Source of the DNA: Amanita rubescens
Taxonomy: Eukaryota; Basidiomycota; Agaricomycetes; Agaricales; Amanitaceae
Direction of reading: 5' to 3'
Assembly: GCA_015039365.1 (NCBI GenBank)
Contig: WION01000103.1
Location: forward strand, 62,001-126,000
DNA length: 64,000 nucleotides
Below the pieces are notes generated by a model. The model was not told the DNA's origin and ran no database searches. It saw nothing but the letters and a program-made list of their open reading frames with translations. Position 1 is the first letter of the stretch, and each line of letters starts with the position of its first letter. Positions 38,611 to 51,214 of the stretch are shown one piece after another. A program made the translations under genes and the position numbers.

Positions 38611-39073
38611 GTCGGATATAAAATGCGGGGTATTGAGAGGCGGCATCAAGACCAGCAGACTCATTATATATATGCTGCATGGCAGTGGTCTGTGATAGGC
38701 GCGTGGGCCATAGCCCCGTACCAAGTACCACAACTATTTGAAGAATGAGCAATCGAAAAGTCGTTTGTCACAGTGCGGCGTCACAGCCACTTAATTTAGT
38801 ACCACCCTCCGCAGCTAGCAGACGGGCCTCGTAGCCGATACAGAGCCTCCTCATCGTACGCTCGAGATAATGGCACAGTCCATGGCTGTGCCGTGAACAA
38901 CACGTTCCTGATCCTACTTTTTTCACTAATCCTGACACTGCGCGCGAGTTTACTGTCTATTGCTTGCTTTCTACTCTTATTACACTTTGTTCTAAAACGT
39001 TCAATGTTCATGCGAGGTAATGAGCATCTGATACCCTAGTCAAGGCGTAGATCAGCTTCTTGCCAGGCAAACT
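38611..39073. other. Intergenic spacer between tandem MLKL-like genes
   Basis: About 460 bp with no supported gene. It should contain the promoter of the 38610 gene and the 3' flank of the 41099 gene. No clear motif beyond A/T-rich patches was seen. Confidence 0.5.
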
Positions 39074-41099
39074 TTAGAGTTGCGTCAGAAGCTCGTCAAT
39101 CGAAGGCCTGCCCTGCGGATCCCGGGACCAGCATACACAGAGAAGCTCCCACATTCTGTCATCCAACCCACGCTCAAAGGCAAGCACGTCTTGGGGGCGG
39201 TCAGGGAGTCCATCGTTCTCCAACTTCTTCGTAACCACCTGGGGGAGGTTTTCAGCGTCGTCGTAGGGCATCTTGTGCGTGAATAACTAAACAACGTTCA
39301 ACGTCCAATTACAAACCGCAAAGAAGTCGAGCTTACCTCCAGAATTGTCATACCAAAGCTGTAGATATCAATTTTCGCCGACACGGTGCTATTCTTTAGC
39401 CACATCTCCGGTGCGCACCATCTATAACCATCTTGCGTGCCAGTGAATCGGGTAACGACATTGCCTTCAAGCTATAAGGGTATGGTTTAGAAATAGATGC
39501 AGCCTGAGGTTATGACGTACCTTGGCAAGCGCAAAGTCCGTAATCAGCGGCTGGCCCGCGTTTCCGATGAGCACTTTTTCCTTGTAAAGATATGAGTAAT
39601 CTGATACGTGAGTGTTATAATCAACAAAAGACCCACTCCTCTCAGATTCCCATGGATGACAGGGGGGTTCATTGAGTGGAGAACTTTCAACCCTTCGGCT
39701 ATGCCAAAGATCTGCGATGGCACAATCAATACTTCGCCATAGAAACTGAACGTAGCAACATACAAGCTTCTTATAGTCGATAAGCCTGTCATGATTCTTG
39801 ACGTATGCTGTCGCGTTTCCGTTATCTATCCACGGGCTAACTAAAAGACTGGTATATTGTTAACGGGGTAGAAAATGCATGACTATACCGAATATTACTC
39901 ACAGTCGGAGGCCATCGGGCGAATAGAAACCATAAAAGGGTATGATATGCCTTCCCTGATCTATTCTATGTATCTCTGCCCACAGTGCAGCCTCACGCCT
40001 GATCCTCTGGATGCATGTGAGTTACGGACAAAGATCCTGCCAAGACGGCGTACCTCGACATTCTTCTCATCCCTCATATTGACAAAGCGGATGACCTTGA
40101 TCTTCACGTCTTCACTGCCGAGGAACCTTCCCTTGTACACGTCTATATTATTGGTGCTTATTGTGGGTATGTCGTCCGACCACTCGACTTCTCCAGAGCT
40201 GAGCTGGCACTGGGGTGGAAGTTGTTTGGACAACCGAAGTAAGTCGTACAGATTCTTGATCATATGATTGCGTTCATCTTCTGGCATGATCTGGCGTTCT
40301 GCTAACCCCTGATCACAAGTGTTTAGTAGTTTAGAACTTCAGGCGTGCAATGGACTCACTTGTTGCATCGTCATTAAGATCGTCCTTGTGTCATTCCTGC
40401 TCTCTATAAGCCTAGCCTCCATTGCCTGCTGCACGAAGTTGACATCGGAAAGCTGTTTCATAACAGCTTTGTGGTCAGCATCGTGGCTTTCTTTCAGGTT
40501 CATTCGCCATCTTTCGCTTTCATTTTGGTACGCCAGTGATTCCATTTGAGCAGCAGTCTGAAAGATTCCTCAGCGACAGGTATCTCCTTGACACAGGGTG
40601 CTCACCATGAAGAGTGTGAAGCATTCAGATAGGTCAGCTTCGCAATCGTCGAATTCGACCTCGAAATCGCCTTGATGTACTAACATATAAAGCCAGTTCT
40701 TTTCAGACCATTTCTCCATCAAATTCTTGACCTTTTCTAGACAGCTACAAATCCATTAATGGAATCCTTCATTGGAAAACAGACAACTAACGTGAACACT
40801 TTAGTCCGGTATTGAACCGTCGGATCAGGGAGAAACCTATTTTCGTACTGCTTCAGCTCAGTGCACAACTGCTCGCATTTCTGAGCCAAGCGACGAGCGG
40901 CGTTCCTGTAGATGTCGCAGTTGGAGAGCAGTTTCACCCAGAGAGGGACGGCACGTACTTGTTTTGGGGGACGCAGTCACAAAGGGCGATGATAGCGCCT
41001 AGAAGATCACCAGCAGCCCCCAGGCCCGGAATAGCCACGGAAGCCCCGGTGGACCCTGACCTAACAAAGGCTGAAAACAAAACCCGCAAGAAATGCATC
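39074..41099 (-). CDS. MLKL_NTD-like helical domain plus pseudokinase
   Basis: The start is ATG 41099-41097 (MHFLRVLFSAFVRSG). An in-frame upstream ATG at 41182 is less likely, because the sibling gene starts at the matching place. The helical domain shows IPGLGAAGDLLGAIIALCDCVPQN, RNAARRLAQKCEQL, a CLEKVKNLMEKW helix and a MESLAYQNESERW helix. The kinase part reads KIKVI at the lysine, HGNLRG for the catalytic loop and DFALAK for DFG, and ends RPSIDELLTQL with TAA at 39076-39074. The intron after DFALAK uses GT here, unlike its two paralogues, which use GC. Gene length, exon layout and substitutions match the gene at 36560-38610, so the pair arose by tandem duplication. Confidence 0.82.
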
Positions 41100-42573
41100 G
41101 CAAGTCTGGAATTTAGAGGCAGGGGTGGACGTGAATATCGCGTGCGACCAGCTCTTATAAGGTCCAACCTCCTGCATCGCACTGGTCCATGATTGGCCTA
41201 GAGCAGGTTCTGCACAGCTTCCCTTGTCATGCTATGAGTGCCATTGTCTTTCGCTACAGCATTTGAGGGACAATTAGTTCACCCGCCCAACGTTTGTGGA
41301 GGACGTGGACGTAAGGTGTATGCGGAACAGGAGTTGGCGACTCGGAGCTTCAGAGGAAGAGAAATTAGCCAGAGTCCAGAGTTGCCGTATTATATTTGGC
41401 CTCTGAGCGGTCGTCTTTGATGGATTTCAACCATCGTCGAACGTTGAGCGTTGAACAATCTTGTCAGCAGTTTCAACGGAATGGGGCTAGCGGAAGAGAG
41501 CAAGACATCCGAGTTTTGTCACCGTCACCGTGACGCGCATCAACCACTTGCGACTTTACGCGCGCCCACCACTACGCGGGACTACTTTGACAGGAACAAT
41601 AATCGGCACGGCATCAGTCAAAGTTTAATTCGGGATGCAGGCGCGTAGTCCAGCTGACTTCTACGGCTGTGTCTCACTCCGGTGATCCTACTTCTGAATG
41701 TCAGTTAAGCGTGCCAATTCAATCAACCTCATTACTTACATTGTCCATCCAAAGGATCCAAATGAAGTTACAAGCTGTATAGCGGCGCAGTCCTTGCCAT
41801 TTTCAGAACGACAAGAATAACCTGGCGGTTGTCGGTGATCCCCGCGTCCAGTTGGCGACTCCACGCGCATATTCATGCTCGATTCTTATTGCGATTGGTT
41901 GATCGAAGCCTGGTGCGTCTAACAGAAGAAGTCTGCGTCGTATAAGCTCTGGACAATGTTTGATAGATCGAAGACGGGATCAACAACAAGAACATGCTAT
42001 CTGGCTATCCCAACCAAGACGCGGCAGTCTCAGAATCGAAAATAAAGGGAGGTTGTGAGAAAACACAGGATGTTTATGCGGTAAGTAAATAGAAGCATAA
42101 ACTTTCAGTATACCGATGTTTCAACGGCAGGTTCTCGATTGTGTATGGTTCTCGAGTATGCAGAGTTCCTACCACGCGCCTAGATCCTCAATAATGATTG
42201 TTTTGCCCTATCTCTTGTGCGCTTTTACGCTACGGTAATTGTAATCAAGCTGTGGCGAAATTGACCGCGTGTTCCCGAGTTGGACTGCGTAGTAGTGTGT
42301 TAGGAGCATGTGAGCCGGGCAACATTATAGTGTACCACTTGCCGGGTAACTGGTGCTGTGGGCGCGAATGTGCTGATCGTATAGTGCTCAGCGATTTGCA
42401 GTCTGATCCGGATTCCACAGCTACATTGTGGTACATGTATGCTTCATCTGCAGGGCCGCGGACAACATTGATGTTAACAACTTTTCTTGTGTCAGTTCAG
42501 ATTACATACTCACCATCAATCCAGCACAGTGCGGGCGCTCAAGCTGGTTTGAACATTATTCTCACCACCTGTC
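41100..42573. other. Divergent intergenic region
   Basis: About 1.5 kb lies between divergent starts (MLKL-like gene to the left, GTPase-kinase gene to the right). Short open frames exist (for example 41451-41648) but carry no domain. The 42198-42632 frame overlaps the first exon of the right gene in a different frame. No shared repeat was noticed. Confidence 0.4.
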
Positions 42574-45500
42574 ATGGATCCCCCCTCTCAGATGACATTG
42601 CCGTCTGTCCGTCCCTCCGGGGCGGACCTTAGGCCAACGACAGAGCTACTTGGTGAAGAGTGTCCAAGGTGAGATTGATATTAATTCAAGCGATCGGTAA
42701 AATCCCAACATGCATTTCAGATTCCGGATCCTCATCGTTGGTCGAGTAAGATTTGTCGTCTTCCAAATCGCGTTTAGTTCATGGTTGTCATTTGACAGTC
42801 AGGCACGGGGAAATCCTCACTTATCAACGCTATATTCAAGGCCTCACTCGCGGTACGCGGTCTAATACCGATATTCTTCCACTGCTCAATAGTGTTTAGG
42901 AGGTTCGACATGATGAAGCTGGCAGGGCCGATATCGACAAAGGAATCACCTCACCTCACAATGAACATTTGATTATACATGATTCCGAAGGTTATGAGCC
43001 AGGAAACGAAGAGAAGTTCCGTGTCTTGGAGAGATTTATCGCTGAGAGAAGTCAGAAGGATGCCATCGCTGAGAGGCTTCACGCGATTTGGTGCGCACAT
43101 GGATGACGTGAATTCAATACCTCTCATTTCATGTTGTTTCACAGGTTGTGCGTTACTGTACCTTACGCTGGTAATCGGATGTTCGAAGAAGGCGACGAAA
43201 AGATTTTCAAGCTGAATCGAAACAAAGGCAAATACCCGCAATTTCAAAACCGGTTTCTGACTCGCTAACCAACAACAGTACCAATAATCGTCGTCTTTAC
43301 AAAACTTGACTTGCTCGTAGCGAGTCTCGACAAGTCGGGGGTAAGGAGAGGAGAAAACAGCCCAGAGCTGGCAGAAAAAGACTTCAAGGAAAAATATAGT
43401 CAAATATTCGAGAGATCAACTACCAAGAATGCGGGGGGTCACATACCATACGCTCTCGTCGCGAGTACGTTTGTATATCGATGTTACCTTTTCCTTACTG
43501 AAATCTTCATGAAGCGTCCCTTCCCGAAACGTTGCAGCATCTGGTCGATATCACGATGACAAGTATACGCGTCGAGACACCGGGTCCAGCCAAAGGGCTC
43601 GCGCGCGTTAAGGGATTTTTCAATAAATCTGCCGATAACAACCGGCTGACAAGGATTGATGAAGACGTGTTAGATTCGGCGCAAATTGCCTTGGCAACTG
43701 CACAGCGCGTTGACATGCCGGCCAAGATTATTGCATCGGTAAAGTAAGTAGCCCGTCAGCAACGGATAAATCTGACATCTGACATTATTACAGAGTGGGA
43801 AAAAAGAGTAAGTCGAACCCGCAACTCCGTTTTGACGTTCTGCGTTCTTACGTCTATCAGAATATTGGAGAGCAATAGCATCTGGCTTATACTTTCTCGG
43901 TGTCAGCCTTGACAAGTGCTTATATGCCATACATAAAGACATCACCACGATTTGGAATATCCGAGGTTTGGATGAGGTATGTACAGGAATTGGTATTGAG
44001 TCTATTCATCTTCACAATTGCAGTTCCTTGATAGCGAGCCATTCCGTCGCCGAATGATGACTATCGTTGAGGATCTTACTCATCAAAACCCGAGGAATCC
44101 TGATAACATGTGTGTGGAATTGGGGATATTGACGAATATCACAGCTAATGCCCATTGCAAGACAAAGCAAAATAACGATAGCATCGGCAGCGGCGGGCCT
44201 AGCAAAGAACGTGTGGGCGAGCGGTGTTTACCAAAAATTGTGAGTATGCCTTGCTTTTTATATAAGCAGACATGTTGAGCTTCTCAAAAGGCCTGAGCAT
44301 GTTCGTTGTCTCATGGGATATGTAGTGGACCTTACACTCATCCTACAAGCCGTGTTCCAAGTTTCACTTCAGGATCGGCTTGAAGGAAAAGTCACACAAG
44401 ACCGCGTCAACGAAATCATCTACGAGTTTCATTGTTCAGACAAGAAGAAACGTATTCATGATGCAATTCGGTCATTCGTTGTTGCTCAACACCCTTTTGC
44501 GAAGGACAACGTGGTGAACAAGATCGAGTCTTTGATAAAGGATAACGAGGTCTGCAGCTCAAACCTCACCGTCAACCCATTGCTAACCATACATCCCCCG
44601 TGTTCCATTACAGATGACAAGGGACGATATTCAATTTAATGACAAGAGGCCACACCTTCCATCATTGCTTACCATCCTTAGATTCGAGGTTTGGCGTCTT
44701 CTGGGCCATCAATGATCTATCGCTAATAATTGATAGTTAACCGCGAACGGCACCTCCATTATGATTGTGAACCCAACTACGCTTAGCTTTACGGGAAGAC
44801 TATTAGTGCTACCCGACTTTCGCAATCTCGTACACAACCTCGATGCTTTAGACGTTGAGCTATTACTGGACTTCATCCTCTACGTGTGTATATGTATTCC
44901 CCGCCTCTATACTATTATCACTTACTTTCTGTAGCTACTTCGCAACGGTAGCCTATCCAATTCCGGCATTCAAGAAGCCAACCGAAAAGCCAGGAGATTA
45001 ATGTTCAAACTGATATCCGAAAAAGATGCCCTGCCCAAATCTCTGTTTATTAATGGTGTCAGGACCGAGGCGGAACTTTCCTCTAGCGCCATTGGTACGG
45101 GAGGTTTTGGAAATGTCTTTAAAGGCGAACTCAAGGGAGAGCCGGTCGCGCTCAAAGTGCTATACAGAGGCCAAAAAAAAGTTAGTGCCTTACCATTCTT
45201 TTCTCTCGGTAATACTGATCTGATCTGTAAGGATTCACTCAAAAAAGACTTCTGTCGGGAGGCTCTTGCATGGGGATCACTCCCACACCGCTACATCCTC
45301 CCTCTACTGGGCGTGTTCGAGGACAGATCAGCCCTGTTCCTCGTGTCACCGTACATGACGAACGGAACATTATCGCAATGGAGGCACAGGAATCAGCCAG
45401 CCGTGGCTGATATACATAGGCGGGTACGTTTTCGATGCCTTGCAGTCCAGTCGGGTGACTTTCTGATGCCTGTTAGATGTTTGAGGTAGCCCAGGCCATC

Positions 45501-46110
45501 GAATATATTCATGCAGAAGGAGTCGTACATGGCGACTTGAAAGGGGTGCGCATTTTGATGTTGTATCTCGTCAATCTGTTCATTTCTTTTTCTGTTAGGA
45601 AAATATACTGCTCGATCCCAAGTTCCGCTGCCAAATGGCTGACTTTGGATTAACACGACACCTTGATGCCACCGTTACAAAGTCCAATGCACCATGGACA
45701 TTAAATTTCGCCGCCCCGGAGCTATTCGGTGTGTGTGATCAATGCAGTAAGCCCGAGTGCGATGGATGTCACGACGGCCATGAACCTGTGCAGAGAAAGA
45801 AAACTGCACAGACAGACGTGTATGCTTTCGGGTGTCTTTATTATGCGGTAAGTCTGCCACCGCGTCCAGTCTTGCGCATATGGTGACTCGTATACAGATT
45901 TGCTTCGATTCCGCGCCTCTTCAAGGGAAAAGTGAATATCAAATCACCAGGTTCGTGACAAGTGGTGGTCGCCCACCCCGAAAGGAGAGCCCCGTAATAG
46001 ACGACGACGCTTGGGACCTTATCCAGGATTGCTGGAAGCACCATCCTTCCGATCGTCCGACAATGCAACAAGTTGTGAAAATCATGGGATCGTGGGCCGC
46101 ACACGTTTGA
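42574..46110 (+). CDS. GTPase-kinase fusion protein, all motifs intact
   Basis: Eighteen exons give 884 codons including stop with consistent phases: 42574-42668, 42721-42745, 42799-42852, 42900-43090, 43145-43227, 43279-43464, 43515-43743, 43794-43807, 43861-43976, 44024-44239, 44298-44549, 44614-44688, 44737-44883, 44935-45180, 45232-45423, 45477-45545, 45599-45847 and 45898-46110. The G domain has G1 GRSGTGKSS, a G3-like HDSEGYE and G4 TKLD. A helical region (YVVDLTLILQAVFQ) and the ELLLDFIL linker follow. The kinase has GTGGFGNVFKG, VALK, HGDLKGEN, DFG, APE, a four-cysteine insert and a C-lobe RPTM. The intron at 43228 has a GC donor. The TKL-like kinase is single. This copy is the best candidate for a working ancestor-like form: a GTP-switched kinase, by inference. 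Confidence 0.9.
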
Positions 46111-46502
46111 TTGGTTCTTGTATTCCTCGAGGCACTCGTCACTTGCAACATTTCTCAATCGAATAGCTGTTGTCTTAGCAGACAACATGTATTACTATTT
46201 TTAAATGTATGATAATGCACTACTGCTCTTGTTAAGCGTAGTAATGGTCGATCCCAGAAGTAATCGATGTTGCATTCTATTTCAAAGCTTAAGCACCTTC
46301 GGCACAACAGCCTAAATGCTACCGGTAGGAAAGTGCGGCCATGCGGAGCTAAGAGCAGGTAGAACAAAATATGATTTTACAATTTACAGTGGTATTACAG
46401 TTATTTGATACGTACTCCCTGCCAGAGTTGGTGGAGCGAGCTTCTGACCGGATACAAATTACATTAATGACATTTGACAGATTGGAGTATTGATAATCAA
46501 GA
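46111..46502. other. Convergent 3' spacer
   Basis: About 390 bp lies between two convergent GTPase-kinase genes. It must hold both polyadenylation regions. No gene or repeat is seen. Confidence 0.5.
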
Positions 46503-49500
46503 TTAGACTTGAGCACCCGGAGAAGTCAGCGACTCTGCTATTTTCTCCATCGTCCAACGTTCAGAAGGCTTGGCGGGCCAACAACTCTGGATTATACCCC
46601 ATATATTATCGTCGATTGTCGGATTCTTCAATCGATCTGGACGTGATCCACTTGTGACGAGACGAAGAATTTGATATTCGTCTCTTCCTTGGAAAGGAAA
46701 GGTATCGAAAAATATCTACACAAGTTATCACCAAGCGCTTACATTGTGTTGAGGTACTACTCACCGTGTAATAAAGGCAGCCGAATGCATATACATCTGT
46801 CTCCTTCGTTTTCCTTTTGCCTTTCGGCGCGTCACGATCCGTACGGCATGTATCGCAACCGGTCCCGTCACATTTGTCGCAAGTGCCAAATAGCTCGGGA
46901 GCAGCAAAATTTAACGAGATTGACGAGGCAGCTTGCGTAAAGGTGGCGTCAAGATGACGAGTTAATCCAAAGTCGGCGATTTGGCAGTGGTGATTGGCAT
47001 CAAGAAGTACATTGTCCTGGCATACAAAGAAATGAACAAGGTAACGATATGGGCATTAAAGTACGCACCCCTTTCAAGTCTCCATGTACGATCCCTTCTG
47101 TGTGAATATATCGAACGCCTTCGGCTACTTCAAGCATCTAGCAGATATCAGGGATCTTGTTCAATGACCTGGCAAGCATCAGAAACTTACCAGCTTATGT
47201 ACATTAGCCACGTCTGGCGTCAGTTGACTCTTTCTCCATTGCGTTAACGTGCCATTCATCATGAGCGGCGAAACGAGAAATTGCTGTGATTTTTCTTCAA
47301 AGATTCCCGTTAAAGGAAGGATAAAATGATGATCGAGCGATCGCCAAGCTAGTGCTTCCCGACAGAAGTCTTTCTTGCGCGTACCCTTACCAAATAGGTC
47401 AGTTTTGTTGAAGCAAAGGCGTAATTGCTAACCTCTTTGTCCAGCATTTTTAGCGCAACGTGATGTCCTTTGTGTTCACCTTTGATAACACGTCCATAGC
47501 CGCCAAAACCAAGGGTGTCACGATATGACTCAATCTTAACGTCGGCGATAAATAGGAATTTAAGTGTGACATCCGTCTTGGATATCAATTTGAACATTAG
47601 TCTCCTTGCCCTTCGGTTGGCATCTGGAATGCCGGAATCCAACAGGCTGTGACTGCGGAGCGCCTGTAGAAATTAAGCAACTTTATCAAACAATCGGATC
47701 AAAGGTGGACGAACGTAGAGGATGAAATCGATCAACAGCTCGACATCGTTCACAGGATCCTTCAATTCGTCGACAATAGTGCCATAGTCCGGTATATCTA
47801 ACACTTGGCGGAAAAGGTTAAGGATAACCTTGTTCGCCACTAGGCCGTTTACACTTTGCTAAAATTCATTAACGATAGCTCGGCAATTCCTCCAATGTCC
47901 GCACCTCAAATCTGAGGATAGAAAGTAATAATGGAAGAAGAGGTCTCGTTTGGTCGAGTTGCCTATCATGCTCCGTCATCTGTAGTATAGTAAGCGAAAA
48001 ATGTGATTAGCATAAGCTCACGCTAGAATAAGAGACTTTGTACCTCATTTCCCTTTATTAAAGACATGATCTGTTCCACCATGCTAACCTTTGCAACGAC
48101 GTGCTGGAGCCCAATGATTGTTTCGTGAATACGTTTCTTCTTTTCCGACAAATGAAACTCATAGATGATTTCAGTTACGCGCTCTTGTGTTACTTTCCCC
48201 TCTGTTCGGTCTTGTAGCGAAACTTGAAACACGACTTGTTGAATAAGTGTGAGGTCCACTACGTATGCCATGAGGAACTGAATATGTTCAGGTCTGTATC
48301 AGACACCTAAGTCAATTGTCTGGATCACAGCCGGTATATGCTCACAATTTTTTGTAAACAGCACTCGTAAACTTGCTCAGTAGGCCAGGCGATCCAATCG
48401 CTCCCTTGTTCTGACTAACGACAAGCGTCAGCTTTTCTGATCTATAATTGAACAAAGTACACCTACATAGTGTTGGGAGACTTTGGATTTCCATGGCTGA
48501 GATCGCCAACGACGACGGTCATTCGGTTAGAGAATTCCTCACTGAGAAAATACTATCAAACCATGATGAGTCCAGTGACGTATCGAAATACGGTACATAC
48601 TTCATCAAGATCACGAATGTTCCAGACGGTGATAATGTCTTTGTGTATTGCGTATCGGCACTTTTGAAGGCTAAAACCTATGAAGCCTATGCCAGACCCT
48701 ATCGCGCTCCAATATTCTGGTAATTTATTAAATGATGGAACGTTGACAAAAAAAGCTGCAGCCTACTCTTCTCTCCTACTCTGTTATAATACCAGACGTT
48801 AGGTCTATCCTACTTCAAAAAAAAAGTCCTTACTTTGTCGATGCGGCAATCTTGGCAGGCATATCGACACGTTGCGCTGTTGCTAATGCGATTTGTGCTG
48901 AATCCGCCATATCCTCGTCTAATCCTGCCGGTCAGTCATTTTCTATATCAAACCTGTGACCCCTACCGCGTGTAAGACGACTACCGGAACTCTCGGCTAT
49001 GCTTTGCATCGTAATTTCGACAAGCCGCTGCAAAGTATTAGGCATCGAAACTATGTGAGGATATCAATACGAACGAAACACCCCCAGATGTAAACATACT
49101 CGCCACAGTCGTGTATGGGATCTTGCCAGAGATGTTTTGCGTCGCCTTCTCGAACGCCACTCCATGTTCATCTCTAAACTTTTTCTCAGCTAAATCCATA
49201 CTAATCTTTTCCTTCCCCCTATTCCGCCTGCTCAAGCTCGCTATGAAAAGGTCAAACTTTGTGAAAACGACGATTATAGGCACTGTTGTCACGGTAAGCG
49301 TGGCATTAGGCAGGGATTGAGGATGTTTATTACCTTTGTTGCGATTCAGCTTGAAAATCTTTTCTTCTCCCGTTTCAAATATTCGACCTCTAGAGAAAGG
49401 CGCAGTAATGCACAACCTATTTGACAACTTGAGTTGAAAAGATTGATTAATATCATTGAACGCACCAAATTGCATGGAGCCTCTCAGCAATGGGCTCCTT

Positions 49501-49971
49501 CTGACTTCGTTCTGTGATGAATCTCTCCAAGATACCAAACTTTCCTATGTCCCCCGGCTCATAACCTTGAGAATCATGAAGGATTAGATGTTTGTTGTGA
49601 GGTGAGGCAATTCCTTCGTCGATGTTGGCGGAACCGGCTCGGTCGTGTTGGACATCCTAGGTTCGGGTGAGCAGAGGAAAGATACCCGATAAAGAGATTA
49701 TACCGCCAGAGAGGTCTTGAAGATTGCATTGATCAGAGACGATTTCCCCATTCCAGACTGTTATAGAACGACCATGAACACAGCGTGTAATAGAAATAGT
49801 AGCTGGTCGTACCCGACCAATGATAAGGATTCGGAACCTGGAATTACACAGTCAGGTGGATGTTATCGATAGCTCTAACTAACGCCACCTTGGACATTCT
49901 TCGGCAATGCGGTCTGTAGTGGGAACAAGAAATTGCTCAACGGCAGCGACAGGCGACATAGGGGGGGCCAT
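46503..49971 (-). CDS. GTPase-kinase fusion protein, single kinase
   Basis: The ATG at 49971-49969 (MAPPMSPVAAVEQ) opens the frame ending EECPR. A longer frame upstream to 50088 is not conserved in paralogues. The G domain is intact: FRILIIGR then SGMGKSS, HDSQGYE and TKFD. The helical region is at 48271-48040 (VDLTLIQQVVFQ). The kinase N lobe (47642-47430) has GFGGYGRVIKG and VALK. The catalytic loop is HGDLKG, then DNVLLD and ADFGLTR. The insert after APE is CDKCDGTGCDTC, a clean CxxCx4CxxC. The gene ends SPGAQV with TAA at 46505-46503. It is convergent with the 42574 gene, and the two are the most alike in architecture. Confidence 0.87.
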
Positions 49972-50099
49972 GATGAAGTGAAGATCGTTTAGCGCCGTGC
50001 TTATCTGGATTGATTTGGATGAATAATCACTATGCAAGCGAAGGCTAATAGATGGGAAACCGAAACCTAAGCTGGAAACGGGAAACAAAAGACACTATG

Positions 50100-50245
50100 A
50101 ACATTACGTCAACTCAAACGTTCATCGCGCGGATCGAAATGGATATCGTTAGTATCCCAACAATCCACCGGACATTCGGCTGATCGTAGTGTGTATAATA
50201 TAATAATGTATCCAGACACGAAAAGCTGGATAGGTGTCGTAAGAA
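50100..50245. repeat. Promoter-proximal dispersed repeat, copy 1
   Basis: This stretch shares ordered blocks with about 56800-56960: ACATTACGTCAAC, ACGTTCA, GGATCG-AATG-ATATCGTTAGTA-CCCAA-AATCC, CGGC-GATCG and AAAAGCT-GATAGGTGT. It lies just upstream of the 49971 gene. Confidence 0.6.
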
Positions 50246-50269
50246 TAAGCACATGCCACGTCATATACT

Positions 50270-51200
50270 CAAGCTACAACGAACCGAAACTCTCAGCGTT
50301 GTCAAAGGAGACCAAATCTTGAGTGTTGGGATTGTATACGTAGGCGAAAAGCTATGAAGAAACAATCAGCTTATGGAATAATCATCAAGTAATGGAGCAA
50401 CTCACTGTTTCACCACAGTTATCAAAGGTGTAGTACATCCCAGAGTGTCATAGCGAAGGTGGGAACTGGAAGTGCGAGCTGTAGCTCTACCTTCTGCGTA
50501 CATGAGGAGGTTGTCGTCTGGGCTGGTATCGTCCTTAGCCGGGCAGCGTTGAAGGGGATGAAGAATGCTTGATGTCAATAGACGTCCTACGCTTCGCTCT
50601 CGCCATCGCCCGGCGTTGCCGAGGGCTACTGGCTGGTCTCGGGTTTCCCGCCTGACGGACGCAGGCACGGGAGCATCACGCTCCCTATCGAACTCAAGCA
50701 GCCCACCCTTCGGGTCCGCCTCACAACGGAGCTCGAAGCGTTGAAGGCGGTGCTGGATTGCCTGAGGGCAGGAGCAAGCTTGACGTTCTGCGCAGACACG
50801 AGCATATGATCCGGAATCATAGCGGGAACAGAAGAAGTTGTGGTGGTGCGTGAAAAGGTTTGTGGGGCTGACAGGTGTAGCGCTAGGAGGGGGAACGTCG
50901 ATTTGAGAAGGTATCATGGAAACGAACGAACGAGGGAAGAGACATCAGCTGGGGAAAGTGATGGGATCGGGAGGAAGGAGGTAGTCGTCAGCCGGTTCTT
51001 CCTCGATTTGGGCCATGGAAGAAGATCGGTAGGCCGAGCTGAAGGAGTTGTTGGTAGAGGCACATTTGACCAAGCGCGCATCGCTGAGGTAGTGGATTAG
51101 ATATCATCCATTGTAGGAGGAGGCGTGAACGACTCGAGAAGGTCGTCATCGTCTTGACCACTTGACATGAATATCTCCTGGACGAAGACTAGCAGTTTGT
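50270..51200 (-). pseudogene. Possible GH18-like glycosidase 3' remnant
   Basis: After an acceptor at about 50352 the final exon reads YVYNPNTQDLVSFDNAESF with TAG near 50275. Before the intron a GMYYTFDNCGET segment is seen. This YTFDxC ... VYNPxTQxLVSFDxxxSF pattern resembles the C-terminus of fungal GH18 chitinases. The catalytic DxxDxDxE motif was not found, and the upstream frame breaks near 50450. It may be a truncated gene, or an unrelated protein with a chance match. The long 50917-50402 frame is in another register and is probably not coding. Confidence 0.35.
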
Positions 51201-51214
51201 GACTAAGGCTGACG

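Noticed and set aside
42198..42632. 144-codon plus-strand frame covering the start of the GTPase-kinase gene
   Set aside because: It is out of frame with the conserved first exon and has no domain.
50402..50917. 171-codon minus-strand frame
   Set aside because: The GH18-like segments nearby are in another register, and composition is Arg/Ser-rich without domains.
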